Of a stretch of 25,058 bases of DNA, positions 1 through 8,169 are shown one piece after another. Each line of letters starts with the position of its first letter. The first letter of the stretch is position 1. The DNA lies in the NCBI GenBank assembly GCA_964596135.1, contig CAZQTF010000027.1:1-25058 (forward strand), given 5' to 3'. The stretch is from JADJNW01 sp964596135. Its GTDB lineage: Bacteria; Bacteroidota; Bacteroidia; Chitinophagales; Saprospiraceae. The notes below the pieces were generated by a model. The model was not told where the DNA came from, ran no database searches, and was given only the letters and a program-made list of their open reading frames with translations. Position numbers and translations under genes: made by a program.

Positions 1-68
1 TGTCAAATCATTATTAACCGTATTCAGTAAATGATTTTTTAAACATACTCTTAGGGCTCGTTATAGAT

Positions 69-87
69 ACTGATTAGGAGTTACGCA
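69..87 (+). repeat. Left target duplication (ACTGAT) plus left terminal inverted repeat
   Basis: ACTGAT at 69-74 is followed directly by the 13-bp inverted repeat at 75-87. Its partner lies at 218-236. Confidence 0.8.
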
Positions 88-230
88 GTTTACAGATTTT
101 AATTGATAATCAATGCTTTATGTTAGACTCGATTTTTGGGATTAAAACGCATAGTCACTGATTTCCAATAATTTAAATATTAAATAATATTAATATTTTT
201 AGATAAATCGTCTAATTTGCGTAACTCCTA
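75..230. mobile_element. 156-bp MITE-like element with 13-bp perfect terminal inverted repeats
   Basis: The ends are TAGGAGTTACGCA (75-87) and its exact reverse complement TGCGTAACTCCTA (218-230), with weaker symmetry further inward. The element is flanked by the direct repeat ACTGAT (69-74 and 231-236), as expected of a target duplication. The interior is very AT-rich, has no credible ORF and holds short palindromes. Deleting the element with one ACTGAT restores codons reading IDTDND in the host gene, which supports a real insertion and a 6-bp rather than a TA duplication. It is non-autonomous, so a transposase elsewhere must have moved it. The IS family cannot be told from these ends alone. 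Confidence 0.82.
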
Positions 231-236
231 ACTGAT
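218..236 (-). repeat. Right terminal inverted repeat plus right target duplication (ACTGAT)
   Basis: The 13-bp repeat at 218-230 is the exact reverse complement of 75-87. ACTGAT at 231-236 repeats 69-74 in the same orientation. Confidence 0.8.
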
Positions 237-715
237 AATGACTTAGCAAAGCGCTGGAAAGAAGTAAAAGCAGAATTTGAAAACTTTGGATATTCATTAC
301 CGGAAGTACCCAATCTCGATGGGACGATTGTGGAACATCCTGATAAAATATTGCCGCATCCTTTGAAAATTGGGGTTTGGCTCATGCCGAATAATGAATT
401 AGCAGGGTCAGTAGAAGAATTCATGCAAATGTTGATTCGTGACAAAGATGTGCTTTGGGATGAAGCAAAATTGGTAGTTGAAAAATTGGAAAAAGAAGTT
501 GAAGAATCCCTTCGATTTCCCACGAAAGCTCGGTCAAAGGCCTTGATTTATAGCTATCTGGCTTGGCAAAAAGAGCCAGGCAAACCAGTAGGACTTGCAA
601 TAACTAAGCGTTATTTTGATGTAGATGCCGAATTAGCAAAAAGATTTGCAACTTGGCTGGGAAAATTATTCTCATAATCAACACTCAATCCCAATAACAA
701 GTAACCCAACTTACT

Positions 716-1537
716 ATGAAACAATACCACGACCTTCTCCAACATATCCTCGACAAAGGCGTGCAAAAATCTGACCGCACGGGTACCGGCACTTTGAGTG
801 TTTTTGGGTATCAGATGCGTTTTAATCTGAAGGAAGGTTTTCCGTTGGTGACCACCAAAAAGTTGCATTTGAAGTCTATTATTTACGAATTGCTGTGGTT
901 TTTGAAAGGCGATACCAATATCAAGTACCTCAACGATCACGGCGTGAGCATTTGGGATGAGTGGGCGGACGCCAACGGCGATCTGGGGCCTGTGTATGGC
1001 AAGCAGTGGGTAAGCTGGGCGAACCCTGCCGACGGCGAAACGATCAATCAGATCGCGCAGGCGGTGCAGCAAATCAATACCAACCCCGATTCGCGGCGCA
1101 TCATGGTCAGTACCTGGAATGTGGCGGATTTGCCCAAAATGGCACTCTTGCCTTGCCATGTGTTATTTCAATTTTACGTGACTCCTCCCCCGCGGGGGGA
1201 AGCAGGGAAAGGGCAGTTATCGTGCCAGCTCTACCAGCGCTCGGCGGATGTGTTTTTGGGCGTACCCTTTAATATTGCTTCCTATGCGTTGCTCACGATG
1301 ATGATGGCGCAGGTGTGCGACCTGGAGCCGGGCGATTTTGTGCATACCTTCGGCGATGTGCATTTGTACAGCAACCACGTCGAGCAGGCAAAATTACAGC
1401 TTTCGCGCAAGCCGCGGGCGCTGCCGCAGATGAAGCTCAATCCGGCGGTGCAGGATATTTTCGCATTTGAGTACGAAGATTTTGAACTGGTGGGGTACGA
1501 TCCGCATCCGCATATCAAGGCGCCGGTAGCTGTGTGA
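716..1537 (+). CDS. thyA: Thymidylate synthase
   Basis: ThyA methylates dUMP to dTMP using methylenetetrahydrofolate and acts in the cytoplasm. The 273 residues align along the whole family: an N-terminal DRTGTGT loop, the ELLWFLKGDTN segment, LGPVYGKQW, catalytic Cys147 in LLPCHVLFQFYV, the dUMP-binding QLYQRSADVFLG and the C-terminal GYDPHPHIKAPVAV. It is about nine residues longer than the 264-residue E. coli enzyme. The excess sits in one place, residues 156-167, between the two strands after the catalytic cysteine, where relatives have about four residues. The DNA there is a GC palindrome. All catalytic motifs are intact, so the enzyme is probably active. The gene starts 38 nt after the DUF3226 remnant. 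No dihydrofolate reductase gene follows, although thyA is often paired with one. Confidence 0.96.
   Translation: MKQYHDLLQHILDKGVQKSDRTGTGTLSVFGYQMRFNLKEGFPLVTTKKLHLKSIIYELLWFLKGDTNIKYLNDHGVSIWDEWADANGDLGPVYGKQWVSWANPADGETINQIAQAVQQINTNPDSRRIMVSTWNVADLPKMALLPCHVLFQFYVTPPPRGEAGKGQLSCQLYQRSADVFLGVPFNIASYALLTMMMAQVCDLEPGDFVHTFGDVHLYSNHVEQAKLQLSRKPRALPQMKLNPAVQDIFAFEYEDFELVGYDPHPHIKAPVAV
1181..1216 (+). repeat. In-frame GC-rich palindromic insert inside thyA
   Basis: The segment encodes TPPPRGEAGKGQ in place of a short turn (ADGK in E. coli). It contains the perfect 12-bp palindrome CCCCCGCGGGGG at 1187-1198, followed by a purine-rich G tract. About 24 nt are extra relative to the family. This looks like a small palindromic repeat that entered the gene without breaking the frame. 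Loop drift is the alternative. Confidence 0.55.
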
Positions 1538-1733
1538 AACAAGCGCAGTCCAGAAATTTATTTCGACACTTTTTTGCAAACTTGCCTGTATTCAGGCTTG
1601 AAGGTGATGTGCGAAATCGCTGATTCCCCAAATATAAATTCGCTTTTTAGTTTTTTAATAATAAGCCAAGCTATTTTCGTATTTTTACCCAAATTTTATT
1701 TTTTAATAGAAGTGCAGTAATGAGTTGAATTTG

Positions 1734-1750
1734 TTTAGACAGAATCTAAA
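1734..1750. promoter_or_regulatory. Dyad operator TTTAGA-N5-TCTAAA upstream of actA
   Basis: The half-sites TTTAGA (1734-1739) and TCTAAA (1745-1750) are perfect inverted repeats with a 5-nt spacer, so their centres lie 11 bp apart, about one helical turn. The same dyad at the same distance precedes the coxB promoter (11015-11031). It lies 22 nt upstream of the TTTG element, centred near -70, a position typical for an activator. The binding protein is not known from this window. Confidence 0.7.
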
Positions 1751-1772
1751 TAGATGGCGGTTTTTGTAAAAA

Positions 1773-1805
1773 TTTGTTAAAGAAATCAAACGAGTTATAT
1801 ATTTG
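1773..1805 (+). promoter_or_regulatory. Bacteroidota-type promoter of the act operon
   Basis: TTTG at 1773-1776 is separated by 21 nt from TATATTTG at 1798-1805, an exact match to the Bacteroidota TAnnTTTG -7 element. Transcription should begin near 1811, giving a leader of about 55 nt. The coxB promoter has the same 21-nt spacing. Confidence 0.68.
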
Positions 1806-1868
1806 CGCTCGTGACAATTTTATGACGCTTAGCAACCAAATTAAATTTTCTCAAACGCTCAATATACT

Positions 1869-3287
1869 ATGGTATTTCGATCTTTGATTTGCCGATTCTC
1901 AATATTGATCTTGCTGGTGTTCTCTTTTGCTGCCGTATTTGCACAGGAAGCAGATTTAGATGCCGGCAAGGAATTGTTCAGAAACCAGTGCGCTACCTGC
2001 CACAACAAGGATATGAAGAGCAATCTTACCGGTCCCGCTTTGGGTGGTACGCAGGAACGCTGGGCAGACTATCCGATAGAAGATCTTTACGCTTGGATTC
2101 GCAACTCCCAAGCGTTGATTGCTACTGGCCATCCACGCGCTACGGAAGTCTGGAATCAGTGGAAACCAGTTCAAATGAGTGCTTTCCCGAACCTGACGGA
2201 TCAGGAAATTGCCAACATTTTGGCTTATATTGATGGGGTTTATACCGGTACTTATGGCGCCCCCAAAGTAGTGGGCCCTGAACCGGGCGTTGCGGCTGCT
2301 CCGGAAAAGCCCAATAACTTGCCGTTGTTTATTGCGCTGGCATTGATCCTGGGTATTCTGGCAGTGGTGCTTGCGCGTATCGTTGCCAACCTGAACTATA
2401 TCATTCAGGCGCGCGAAGGCGAAGCTCCGGCTCGTCGCAAAACGTTGGTTGAAATTCTTACCAGCAAAGGCGTGATTGCCTTTGTGATTTTTGCATTGGT
2501 GGTACTGGGTGGTTATACGACGGTGAACAATGCTATTTCTCTCGGTCGTCAGCAGGGCTATCAGCCAGAGCAGCCCATCAAGTTCTCGCACGCTACGCAC
2601 GCCGGTTTGCAAAAGATTGATTGCCAGTATTGCCACGATGGCGCCCGCCGCAGCAAACACTCTAATATCCCGGCAGCCAATACTTGCATGAATTGTCATC
2701 GCGCCATCAAGGTGGGTTCGCAGTACGGTACGGCTGAATTGACTAAGATTTATGCTTCGGTTGGCTACGATCCAAGCACGGATAAGTATATTGAAAATTA
2801 TGATCAACTGACCGAAGAAGAAATCGCTAATATTTACAAAAAGTGGATCGCCGATACCTATGTACAGGAAAAAGGTGGTCTTGACCGGCAAGGGGAAAAA
2901 CTGATCGAAGATCAGTGGAACGGTATTGTCACAGCCTTGAAAAATCCAGATACCGGCGACGATAAAATCTATGGTCCGATCGAATGGGTGCGCATTCACA
3001 ACCTGCCCGACCATGCTTATTTCAACCACGCGCAGCATGTGTCTGTCGGTAAACTGGAATGCCAGACTTGCCATGGCAAAGTGGAAGAAATGGAAGTAGT
3101 TTATCAGTCTTCTCCGCTCTCTATGGGCTGGTGCGTCAACTGCCACCGGCAGACGGAGGTGAAATTTACTGATAATGAATATTACAAATCTTACACCCGT
3201 TATCACGAAGAACTTCAGAAAGGCAAACGCGATAAAGTAACGGTGGAAGATATTGGCGGTTTGGAATGCCAAAAATGCCATTATTAA
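1869..3287 (+). CDS. actA: Alternative complex III subunit A, multiheme cytochrome c
   Basis: ActA carries electrons within the quinol-oxidising alternative complex III on the periplasmic side. The 472 residues contain six CxxCH heme sites, at Cys41, 252, 273, 398, 422 and 467, the last one only two residues from the C-terminus. Order: signal peptide (about 5-25), a monoheme cytochrome c domain (30-125, CATCH, likely axial Met103), membrane helices at about 152-172 and 202-222, then a pentaheme domain. An even number of helices places both heme regions outside, which is consistent. The pentaheme part matches the known ActA of Rhodothermus. The N-terminal monoheme domain is an addition to that form. 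The first gene of the act operon, it follows the dyad and promoter above. ATG 1869 is chosen because it gives an unbroken signal peptide. Confidence 0.93.
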   Translation: MVFRSLICRFSILILLVFSFAAVFAQEADLDAGKELFRNQCATCHNKDMKSNLTGPALGGTQERWADYPIEDLYAWIRNSQALIATGHPRATEVWNQWKPVQMSAFPNLTDQEIANILAYIDGVYTGTYGAPKVVGPEPGVAAAPEKPNNLPLFIALALILGILAVVLARIVANLNYIIQAREGEAPARRKTLVEILTSKGVIAFVIFALVVLGGYTTVNNAISLGRQQGYQPEQPIKFSHATHAGLQKIDCQYCHDGARRSKHSNIPAANTCMNCHRAIKVGSQYGTAELTKIYASVGYDPSTDKYIENYDQLTEEEIANIYKKWIADTYVQEKGGLDRQGEKLIEDQWNGIVTALKNPDTGDDKIYGPIEWVRIHNLPDHAYFNHAQHVSVGKLECQTCHGKVEEMEVVYQSSPLSMGWCVNCHRQTEVKFTDNEYYKSYTRYHEELQKGKRDKVTVEDIGGLECQKCHY

Positions 3288-3368
3288 TGTTCATAAGTTC
3301 GATAATAGTTAGCTTTAATACTTTGAACGGCACAACTTTAAACACTAATAATCTCGAAGTCATACAAA

Positions 3369-6300
3369 ATGAAAAATAAATCGAACGAAATCTGGATTGG
3401 GGTCGAGCAATTGAAAAACGACCCGTCTTATCAGGAGATTGTCAATCAAGAGTTTGTTGAATTGCCGATCGTAGAGCAACTGGCGGACGACAGGGCAATG
3501 GAGGCAGGCACTTCGCGTCGTGACTTTTTGAAATACTTAGGCTTTGGTTTGGGAGCGGCGACGATAGCGGCGAGCTGCGAAATTCCGGTGAAAAAGGCGA
3601 TTCCCTATGTCGTCAAGCCGGATGAAATTGTACCTGGCGTGGCTACTTACTATGCTTCTACCTTTGTGCAGGGCGGTGATTATTGTGCTGTGTTGGTAAA
3701 AACCCGTGAAGGTCGCCCGATCAAGATCGAAGGTAACAGCTTGTCGAAAGTGACCATGGGCGGTACAAGTGCGCGCGCGCAGGCAAGTGTGTTGAGCTTG
3801 TATGACACCAGCCGTATCAGCGGTCCGTCTCGCGTTGTGGAAGGTAAAATTGACAAAAAGAAAAAAGGGCAGGGCTCAAGCTGGGACGAGATAGATAAAG
3901 AGATTACAGGTAAACTGACGCCGGAATCGCGTATTCGCATGGTGGCAAATACGATCATGAGCCCAATGACGAAAAAGGCAATCGCCGAGTTTGTAGCGGC
4001 TTTCCCGAACACGGAAGTCGTCATGTACGATCCGGTGTCGAGTGCGGCTATTCTGGAAGCCAACGAACAAAGCTTTGGTCAGGCGGTGATTCCAAATTAT
4101 CACTTCGATAAAGCACAAGTGGTCGTTAGCTTTGACGCTGATTTCCTGGGCACGTGGATTTCTCCGATCGAATTTGCAGCACAATACGCGCAAAATCGTA
4201 AAGTTGACCCGAAGAATCCAAAAATATCCCGGCATATTCAGGTGGAGAGCCACATGAGCCTGACGGGTTCCAATGCGGACAACCGTATTATGGTGAAGCC
4301 TTCAGAGCAGGGTGCAGCGATCGTGGCTTTGTATAATGAAGTGGCAAAACTGGTCGGTGGCGCTACTATCGGCGGTCCGCGCTTAGATGCAGAAAAAGCA
4401 AAAAAAATTGCAGCGGTTGCCAAAGAATTGGTTGCCTATAAAGGCGCTTCTTTGGTTGTGTCCGGTTCGAATAATACCGGCGAGCAGGTACTGATCAATG
4501 GGATCAACTACATGCTTCAGAATTATGGTACGACCATTGACTTCACAAATGTTTCGCTGCAACGTCAGGGCAAAGACAAAGACATTCAGCGCCTAATACG
4601 CGATATGAATGCCGGTCAGATAGATACTTTGCTGGTAATGGATGGCGCCAATCCGGCGTGGGATCTGCCCAACAGCGACCGTTTCCGCACCGGTATGGAG
4701 AAGGTGAAGATGAAGGTTTCTTTCTCCGGGCTACCAAATGAAACGGCTTTGTTGTGTGATTATGTAACACCGACACACCATTTTCTTGAAAGCTGGGGCG
4801 ATGTGGAACCAAAGCGTGGTCACTATAGCCTGATGCAACCGACCATTGCGCCACTGTTTAATACGCGCCAGGTTGAAGAAACACTGCTGCGTTGGGCGGG
4901 CAGCGCCAATTTAGACACTGCCGCTGAACAGCCGATGTACGAATACTTGAAGAAACATTGGGAAACCGATATGTTCCCTCGCCAAAATAAATTTGCAACT
5001 TTCCAGGCATTTTGGGATAGCACCCTGCACGATGGCGTGCTCGAATTGCCGGATGAAGGTAAAGTGTTCGACATGATTGCCGACATCAATGCCGCTGCAG
5101 CGAAAGTGCGCAAACCATCCAATGCAGAACTCGAAATTTCCTTCTTTGAAACAGTGAACGTCGGGACGGGGCAGTATGCTTCCAACCCCTGGCTGATGGA
5201 AATGCCCGATCCGGTAACACGTACCTCCTGGGGCAACTATCTCGCCATTCCGATTGGTTGGGACGGTGGTAATGATTTTACGGCACTCAATAATCTGAAC
5301 CAGGAAGAAGCAAAGGGGAAAGCGGATATTGTAGAACTGGAAGTAAACGACAGGAAAGAGCGTGTGACAGTTGTCCGCCAGTTTGGTCAAATGCAGGGCA
5401 CAGTTGCCATAGCAATTGGTCACGGCAGGGAGGCTACCGGTAAAGCCGGCAAGGCGCTTGGTTCGCAGATTGGAGTGAACGCTTATCCCTGGCTGACGAT
5501 TGACGAAAATGGCAATACCCAATATTACGCTACCAAAGTCAATGTTTCTGAGAAAGTAGCTGAAGACCGTGACTTCGCCTGCGTGCAGTATCATCACTCA
5601 ATGGGTGTGAAAGGCGTGGATCCGAAAACGGGCAAGACGATTAACGTTGATGAAAAAACGGCAACGACCCTGGCGGATCCCTTTAACCGCGAAGGTTTCC
5701 AGGGAGGTTTGGTAGATCGTTCGATTATTTATCAGGGCAATGTAAAAGAACTGGACAATTTGATTCATCACATCGAGGAAAAACGTAAGGAAGCTCAGGA
5801 GCTAAACAGCAAAACGCTTTATCCTTATGATAAGTATCTGAAAGATGTGTATGGTCAGGGGCACCATTGGGCAATGCATGTTGACCTGAACGCATGCATC
5901 GGTTGTGGCGCCTGCCAGGTGGCTTGTATCGCTGAAAACAATGTTCCGGTGGTGGGCAAAAAAGAAGTGGCTCGTCACCACGAAATGACGTGGCTGCGTA
6001 TTGATCGCTACTTCTACGGTGATTTTGAAAATCCGAACGTAGTTTACCAGCCAATGATGTGTCAGCACTGCGACAATGCGCCTTGTGAAAACGTTTGTCC
6101 GGTAGCGGCGACCAACCACAGCTCGGAAGGGTTGAATCAAATGACTTACAACCGTTGTATCGGTACGCGTTATTGTGCCAACAACTGTCCTTACAAAGTG
6201 CGTCGTTTTAATTGGCTGGATTATACAACCGCCGATATTTTCGGATTGAACGATAATTATAAAAACGATCCAACGGTAGAAAACGAAAATGGTATCTCCT

Positions 6301-6644
6301 TCTACGCCGATAACCTAACGCGTATGGTGCTGAACCCGGATGTGACCGTCCGTTCGCGCGGTGTTATCGAAAAGTGCAGTTTCTGTGTGCAGCGTATCCA
6401 GGAAGGTAAACTGACGGCGAAGCGCGAAGGTCGCGCCTTGGTAGATGCAGATGTACGCACTGCTTGCCAGACGGCTTGCCCAACCGGCGCTATTACCTTT
6501 GGCGACCGTAACAACAAGCAGGGCGATGTTGCCAAAAAAATGGACAGCCCGCTGAACTACCTGGTATTGGAAGAAATCAACGTGCAGTCTTCAGTGCTTT
6601 ATGCGGCAAGGATCAATAATAAAAATGATGAACTGGAAGCATAA
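3369..6644 (+). CDS. actB: Alternative complex III subunit B, molybdopterin-oxidoreductase-like / Fe-S fusion
   Basis: ActB is the large periplasmic subunit that relays electrons from quinol oxidation to the c hemes. It has 1091 residues. A twin-arginine motif, SRRDFLK (49-55), and a hydrophobic stretch end in IAASC, with Cys70 a possible lipidation site. Residues of about 80-800 form the molybdopterin-oxidoreductase-like part, which in studied ActB proteins binds no molybdenum cofactor. The C-terminal third is an NrfC-like ferredoxin domain with four cysteine sets: Cys843/846/849/853, Cys898/901/906/910, Cys930/936/940 and Cys1003/1006/1033/1037. That is the pattern for three [4Fe-4S] and one [3Fe-4S] cluster. 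Length and fusion order are normal for ActB. The gap from actA is 81 nt. Confidence 0.95.
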   Translation: MKNKSNEIWIGVEQLKNDPSYQEIVNQEFVELPIVEQLADDRAMEAGTSRRDFLKYLGFGLGAATIAASCEIPVKKAIPYVVKPDEIVPGVATYYASTFVQGGDYCAVLVKTREGRPIKIEGNSLSKVTMGGTSARAQASVLSLYDTSRISGPSRVVEGKIDKKKKGQGSSWDEIDKEITGKLTPESRIRMVANTIMSPMTKKAIAEFVAAFPNTEVVMYDPVSSAAILEANEQSFGQAVIPNYHFDKAQVVVSFDADFLGTWISPIEFAAQYAQNRKVDPKNPKISRHIQVESHMSLTGSNADNRIMVKPSEQGAAIVALYNEVAKLVGGATIGGPRLDAEKAKKIAAVAKELVAYKGASLVVSGSNNTGEQVLINGINYMLQNYGTTIDFTNVSLQRQGKDKDIQRLIRDMNAGQIDTLLVMDGANPAWDLPNSDRFRTGMEKVKMKVSFSGLPNETALLCDYVTPTHHFLESWGDVEPKRGHYSLMQPTIAPLFNTRQVEETLLRWAGSANLDTAAEQPMYEYLKKHWETDMFPRQNKFATFQAFWDSTLHDGVLELPDEGKVFDMIADINAAAAKVRKPSNAELEISFFETVNVGTGQYASNPWLMEMPDPVTRTSWGNYLAIPIGWDGGNDFTALNNLNQEEAKGKADIVELEVNDRKERVTVVRQFGQMQGTVAIAIGHGREATGKAGKALGSQIGVNAYPWLTIDENGNTQYYATKVNVSEKVAEDRDFACVQYHHSMGVKGVDPKTGKTINVDEKTATTLADPFNREGFQGGLVDRSIIYQGNVKELDNLIHHIEEKRKEAQELNSKTLYPYDKYLKDVYGQGHHWAMHVDLNACIGCGACQVACIAENNVPVVGKKEVARHHEMTWLRIDRYFYGDFENPNVVYQPMMCQHCDNAPCENVCPVAATNHSSEGLNQMTYNRCIGTRYCANNCPYKVRRFNWLDYTTADIFGLNDNYKNDPTVENENGISFYADNLTRMVLNPDVTVRSRGVIEKCSFCVQRIQEGKLTAKREGRALVDADVRTACQTACPTGAITFGDRNNKQGDVAKKMDSPLNYLVLEEINVQSSVLYAARINNKNDELEA

Positions 6645-6712
6645 ACAGTGACAACTAACTGATTGATAAGTTTTTAGAAAATGATTTAGAAAAATTTAAG
6701 TCACAATAAAAT

Positions 6713-8128
6713 ATGAGTGCAATTGTTTCTCCAATTAGAGAACCACTGGTAGAAGGTGGCAAAAGTTATCACCAAATCACGGAGGATATTTGTGCGCCTA
6801 CCGAGCGCGTACCCAGTACAGCGTGGTTGATTGCCTTTATTATATCTGTTCTGGGATTAGGGTTGTATGTTTTCTGTGTGGCATGGACGATTTGGTATGG
6901 TATTGGCTCCTGGAACCTGAACCGAACGATCGGCTGGGCTTGGGACATTACCAACTTTGTTTGGTGGATCGGTATCGGTCACGCTGGTACGCTGATTTCC
7001 GCCATCTTGTTGTTGTTCCGCCAAAAGTGGCGTACTGGGGTAAACAGAGCTGCGGAAGCAATGACCATTTTTGCCGTTGTTTGTGCTGGTCAGTTCCCAC
7101 TCATTCACATGGGGCGCCTTTGGCTGGGCTTCTTTATTTTCCCGTATCCGAATACGCGTGGCCCGCTGTGGGTGAATTTTAACTCACCGCTTCTGTGGGA
7201 CGTTTTCGCAATCTCTACCTACTTCACCGTTTCTTTGTTGTTTTGGTACACCGGTCTGGTACCTGACTTTGCAACGATCCGTGACCGCGCAAAAGGACTT
7301 CGGAGAAAAATTTACAATACACTCTCTTTCGGCTGGACGGGTGCGGTGAAGCATTGGCAGCGCTTTGAAAGCTTGTCACTGGTACTCGCCGGTTTGTCAA
7401 CGCCGCTGGTACTTTCAGTGCACACGATTGTATCCTTCGACTTCGCTACTTCGGTGATTCCGGGCTGGCATACTACTATCTTTCCGCCTTACTTCGTAGC
7501 GGGTGCTATTTTTTCCGGTTTTGCAATGGTATTAACGTTGATGATCATGACGCGCAAGATTTTTAAACTGGAAGAATATATCACGCTGGCGCACATCGAA
7601 AGTATGAACAAAATCATTCTGGTGACCGGTACGATCGTAGGGGTAGCATACCTCACGGAGTTGTTTATTGCCTGGTATTCAGGGTATTTATATGAACAAT
7701 ACGCATTCTACAATCGTGTATTAGGTCCCTACTGGTGGTCGTATGTGGGCATGATGTCTTGCAACGTGCTTTCGCCGCAAATTTTCTGGTGGAAAAGCCT
7801 ACGTCGCAATATTATGGTAACGTTCATAATGTCTATTTTTGTGAATATTGGCATGTGGTTCGAGCGCTTTGTGATTATTGCGACAACGCTGGCACGTGAT
7901 TATATTCCATCGAGCTGGAGCTACTACGTTCCTACATGGGTGGAAATAGGGATTTTTATTGGTACACTGGGCTTATTCTTTACGCTGTACCTTATTTTTG
8001 CTCGGGTAGCGCCAGTGGTGGCAGTGGCAGAGGTGAAATCTATCCTGAAGTCTGCCGGTGATCAATATACAGGACCGAATGCTTCGCATAAGCACGAACA
8101 TGCGGCAGTTGGAACGCACAGTCATTAA
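6713..8128 (+). CDS. actC: Alternative complex III subunit C, NrfD-like quinol-binding membrane protein
   Basis: ActC is an integral membrane subunit of the NrfD/PsrC family and is thought to hold the quinol site under the ActB Fe-S domain. Its 471 residues are largely hydrophobic, with about ten predicted helices, the first near 37-62. Family landmarks include GIGHAGTLISAILLLFRQKW (His90), FPLIHMGR (His132) and a HTIVSFDFA segment. The C-terminal tail is hydrophilic and rich in histidine (SHKHEHAAVGTHSH). It lies 68 nt after actB and 41 nt before actD in the same operon. Confidence 0.94.
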   Translation: MSAIVSPIREPLVEGGKSYHQITEDICAPTERVPSTAWLIAFIISVLGLGLYVFCVAWTIWYGIGSWNLNRTIGWAWDITNFVWWIGIGHAGTLISAILLLFRQKWRTGVNRAAEAMTIFAVVCAGQFPLIHMGRLWLGFFIFPYPNTRGPLWVNFNSPLLWDVFAISTYFTVSLLFWYTGLVPDFATIRDRAKGLRRKIYNTLSFGWTGAVKHWQRFESLSLVLAGLSTPLVLSVHTIVSFDFATSVIPGWHTTIFPPYFVAGAIFSGFAMVLTLMIMTRKIFKLEEYITLAHIESMNKIILVTGTIVGVAYLTELFIAWYSGYLYEQYAFYNRVLGPYWWSYVGMMSCNVLSPQIFWWKSLRRNIMVTFIMSIFVNIGMWFERFVIIATTLARDYIPSSWSYYVPTWVEIGIFIGTLGLFFTLYLIFARVAPVVAVAEVKSILKSAGDQYTGPNASHKHEHAAVGTHSH

Positions 8129-8169
8129 TCATAAAACTATTGGCTAATATTTTCAATCAAGCATAAGAC

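Larger units (their letters stand above)
1..677 (+). pseudogene. DUF3226-type protein, interrupted by a MITE and cut by the window edge
   Basis: Without the 162 nt made up of the element at 75-230 plus one target copy, the reading joins as ...LGLVIDTDNDLAKRW..., an acidic Toprim-like strand typical of DUF3226 proteins. The C-terminal part is intact and shows GVWLMPNNELAG, a SKALIYSYLAWQ segment and a final FATWLGKLF, as in that family. The insertion keeps phase (162 is divisible by 3) but brings stops, for example TAA at 222-224. A second lesion is likely near 26-33: family-like residues upstream (VKSLLTVFS) lie in another frame and a TAA at 15-17 closes the frame used downstream. An ATG at 330 could still give a 115-residue C-terminal fragment. 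Family assignment is by remembered motifs. DUF3226 function is unknown. Confidence 0.72.
1538..1868. other. Regulatory gap between thyA and actA
   Basis: This AT-rich stretch of 331 nt has no supported gene. A weak hairpin (GCCTG-TATT-CAGGC, 1584-1597) may end thyA transcription but lacks a clean T tract. The right half carries the dyad at 1734-1750 and the promoter at 1773-1805, leaving a leader of about 55 nt before actA. Confidence 0.6.

Noticed and set aside
199..216. A TTTAGA / TCTAA pair similar to the act-cox operator
   Set aside because: It has a 7-nt spacer, lies inside the MITE and has no promoter at the right distance.
75..230. A TA target duplication (Tc1/IS630 type) for the 156-bp element
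   Set aside because: With TA as the duplicated site, excision would leave a stop in the host gene, while the 6-bp ACTGAT version restores a family-like reading.
1822..1887. A 21-codon upstream ORF in the actA leader that overlaps the actA start in another frame
   Set aside because: Its start lacks any supporting signal and the sequence is AT-rich; chance is enough to explain it without conservation data.
1956..3281. Long open frame of 441 codons on the minus strand, antisense to actA
   Set aside because: It mirrors actA codon use, has no recognisable domain, and actA is certain from its six heme motifs.
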